Part shown: positions 63,897 through 64,000 of the stretch, piece by piece
How positions within the stretch are numbered: the stretch's first letter is position 1
Layout of the letters: every line of letters begins with the position of its first letter
Assembly (NCBI GenBank): GCA_900473205.1
Contig: UCLB01000006.1
Location: 1-64,000 of the forward strand
DNA: 64,000 nucleotides
Direction: 5' to 3'
DNA from: Hyphomicrobiales bacterium
GTDB taxonomy: Bacteria > Pseudomonadota > Alphaproteobacteria > Rhizobiales > Rhizobiaceae
Program-made: the position numbers and the translations under genes
The notes under the pieces: generated by a model
Database searches by the model: none
What the model saw: only the letters and a program-made list of their open reading frames with translations
Told to the model about the DNA's origin: nothing

Positions 63897-64000
63897 TCAC
63901 ACGGACGCCGCCTCAGCCTGCTGTGATCTGAATTTCAGGCTCAGCACCAGCGGTATGCTGATGGCGTAAATGGTGACGACCGACAGCCAGATCGCACCCG
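63897..64000 (-). CDS. C-terminal end of a membrane protein (cut by window edge)
   Basis: The last 34 codons of a minus-strand gene are visible. They read as one hydrophobic span (GAIWLSVVTIYAISIPLVLSL) followed by a short charged tail ending QAEAASV and a TGA stop at 63897. The gene continues beyond the window, so the family cannot be named; a transporter is plausible. It is convergent with pncB, 16 bases away. Confidence 0.6.
   Translation of the reverse strand, partial: GAIWLSVVTIYAISIPLVLSLKFRSQQAEAASV

Overview
The window is a stretch of alphaproteobacterial chromosome. The best fit is the Agrobacterium/Rhizobium group. The evidence is the co-occurrence of RirA and Irr iron regulators, an irr-fabA-fabB-fabI arrangement, succinylase-type lysine genes (dapD/dapE), an Hsp20-DUF1150 pair, phnN/phnM with a DUF1045 partner, and palindromic intergenic repeats of the rhizobial type. 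Codon use looks uniform and GC-rich. I see no rRNA or tRNA genes, transposases, phage genes or CRISPR arrays, so this reads as core chromosome rather than an island.

Layout. 1-3350 (minus): dapD-dapE followed by two tandem paralogous membrane proteins. 3480-8400: a LOG-family protein, a RIME-like repeat, a nucleoside hydrolase, an Hsp20 gene with an apparent RpoH promoter and ROSE-type RNA thermometer, DUF1150, a TRIC-type channel, a secreted Cys-rich protein and a DUF1275 membrane protein. 8690-11230: exbB-exbD-tonB. 11320-14730: an Ldh-family oxidoreductase and the phnN/phnM/DUF1045 cluster. 14980-20000: a 31-residue membrane peptide, gpmA, dapB, an ABC exporter, glk and mgsA, the last two behind a palindromic operator. 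20100-27210: mepA and the yejABEF peptide transporter. 27400-30630: a puuA/puuB-like pair and gntK. 30710-35680: an OsmF/YehZ-type osmoprotectant ABC transporter and an AbrB-family membrane protein.

35819-41000 is an iron and fatty-acid block: rirA, a divergent periplasmic iron-binding protein gene, irr, then fabA-fabB-fabI. The rirA/fbpA gap carries an Irr-type box over the rirA promoter and a TGA-N9-TCA RirA-type box in front of fbpA, so the wiring of the two regulators can be read directly. 41000-45600: an amidohydrolase, a GntR regulator, two TadE-type pseudopilins and an MHS-type transporter. 45900-51060: cyoABCD quinol oxidase with a SURF1 assembly factor. 51140-54080: deoB-add-upp nucleoside salvage. 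54130-58810: mmsA facing an ABM protein/LysR pair, an EamA transporter and a KduD-like dehydrogenase. 59240-64000: a DUF475/TerC-like protein, a candidate sigma-54-driven small RNA, a MarR-type regulator, an NlpC/P60 hydrolase, a small secreted protein, pncB and the end of a membrane protein gene.

The most noteworthy items are non-coding: the sigma-54 promoter plus structured RNA at 60500-60626, the RpoH/ROSE double heat control at 5531-5619, the Irr/RirA boxes at 36355-36451, and operators upstream of mgsA-glk and between mmsA and its LysR neighbour. All calls come from reading the sequence; no database search was run.
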